This document shows positions 5,489 to 5,687 of a DNA stretch of 5,687 nt, piece after piece (the first letter of the stretch is position 1; each line of letters starts with the position of its first letter). The translations under genes were made by a program, and so were the position numbers. Source of the stretch: CAMLOF01 sp041913045 (GTDB lineage: Bacteria; Pseudomonadota; Gammaproteobacteria; Burkholderiales; Burkholderiaceae_C); NCBI GenBank assembly GCA_041913045.1, contig JAYSGB010000059.1, positions 1 to 5,687 of the forward strand, read 5' to 3'. The notes under the pieces are model-generated. The model was not told where the DNA came from, did not search any database, and saw only the letters and a program-made list of their open reading frames with translations.

Positions 5489-5687
5489 ATGACTGCCATG
5501 AATCAAGCTTTTATCTGTGACGCCATCCGCACCCCCTTCGGCCGCTACGGTGGTGCCTTGTCTTCGGTACGGGCCGACGACCTTGGCGCCGTACCGCTGC
5601 GGGCACTGATGGCCCGCAACCCCAACGTCGATTGGGCTGCTGTGACCGATGTGATCTACGGCTGTGCCAACCAGGCGGGCGAAGACA
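5489..5687 (+). CDS. pcaF: 3-oxoadipyl-CoA thiolase, N-terminal part (cut by window end)
   Basis: The last step of the pathway: thiolytic cleavage of 3-oxoadipyl-CoA to succinyl-CoA and acetyl-CoA. Sixty-six codons are present of a protein usually close to 400 residues. The visible start, FICDAIRTPFGRYGGALSSV followed by RADDLGAVPLRAL and DVIYGCANQAGED, is highly typical of PcaF and distinguishes it from biosynthetic acetoacetyl-CoA thiolases. The catalytic cysteine, near residue 90 in the family, lies beyond the window. Two in-frame ATGs, 5489 and 5498, are possible; neither has a clear Shine-Dalgarno, and the first is chosen provisionally. The gene starts 12 bp after pcaJ and is in the same frame, with the pcaJ TGA between them. 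Confidence 0.93.
   Translation, partial: MTAMNQAFICDAIRTPFGRYGGALSSVRADDLGAVPLRALMARNPNVDWAAVTDVIYGCANQAGED

Noticed and set aside
4622..5506. Long minus-strand open frame of 294 codons across pcaI and pcaJ
   Set aside because: It is the complement of two well-recognised genes; high-GC coding DNA commonly leaves long open antisense frames, and the product is rich in His, Val and Gln with no recognisable domain.
1..5687. CRISPR arrays, tRNA or rRNA genes, insertion sequences or integrase genes
   Set aside because: No regularly spaced repeats, no transposase-like frames and no terminal inverted repeats or RNA-gene features were seen by reading, so mobility of this cluster is not shown within the window.

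Overview
The window is a bacterial aromatic-degradation locus. Everything visible fits the hydroxyquinol (1,2,4-trihydroxybenzene) branch of the 3-oxoadipate pathway. It begins at an EcoRI site (GAATTC, bases 1-6), so the left edge may be a cloning boundary rather than a biological one. The protein sequences, the gene order and the fairly high GC content suggest a betaproteobacterium of the Burkholderiales, perhaps the Comamonadaceae (Comamonas, Delftia or Variovorax type). This placement is inferred from family resemblance and was not tested by any search.

Layout. Bases 1-423 (+) hold the C-terminal 140 residues of a flavin-dependent aromatic ring hydroxylase. It converges on a LysR-type regulator (416-1336, -), and the two ends overlap by 8 bp. 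Bases 1337-1444 are an AT-rich divergent control region. It carries a good sigma70-type promoter for the regulator and several inverted repeats that could be LysR operators. From 1445 rightwards runs a tight operon: an intradiol dioxygenase of the hydroxyquinol 1,2-dioxygenase type (1445-2281), a YciI-family small protein (2286-2585), a Dabb (stress-responsive alpha/beta barrel) small protein with a GTG start (2596-2928), and maleylacetate reductase (2925-4001). After a 99 bp gap containing hairpins comes a second block: pcaI (4101-4817), pcaJ (4832-5476) and the first 66 codons of pcaF (from 5489, cut by the window end). The pca block looks more GC-rich than the regulator region.

Working together. 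The hydroxylase would make hydroxyquinol or a related substrate. The dioxygenase opens the ring to maleylacetate, maleylacetate reductase makes 3-oxoadipate, PcaIJ activates it with CoA from succinyl-CoA, and PcaF cleaves it to succinyl-CoA and acetyl-CoA. The window therefore encodes a complete lower route from hydroxyquinol to the TCA cycle. The least understood parts are the two small ferredoxin-like-fold proteins between the dioxygenase and the reductase. The YciI protein is the most interesting, because the characterised YciI enzyme TftG acts on chlorohydroxyquinol in a pathway with the same dioxygenase and reductase steps.
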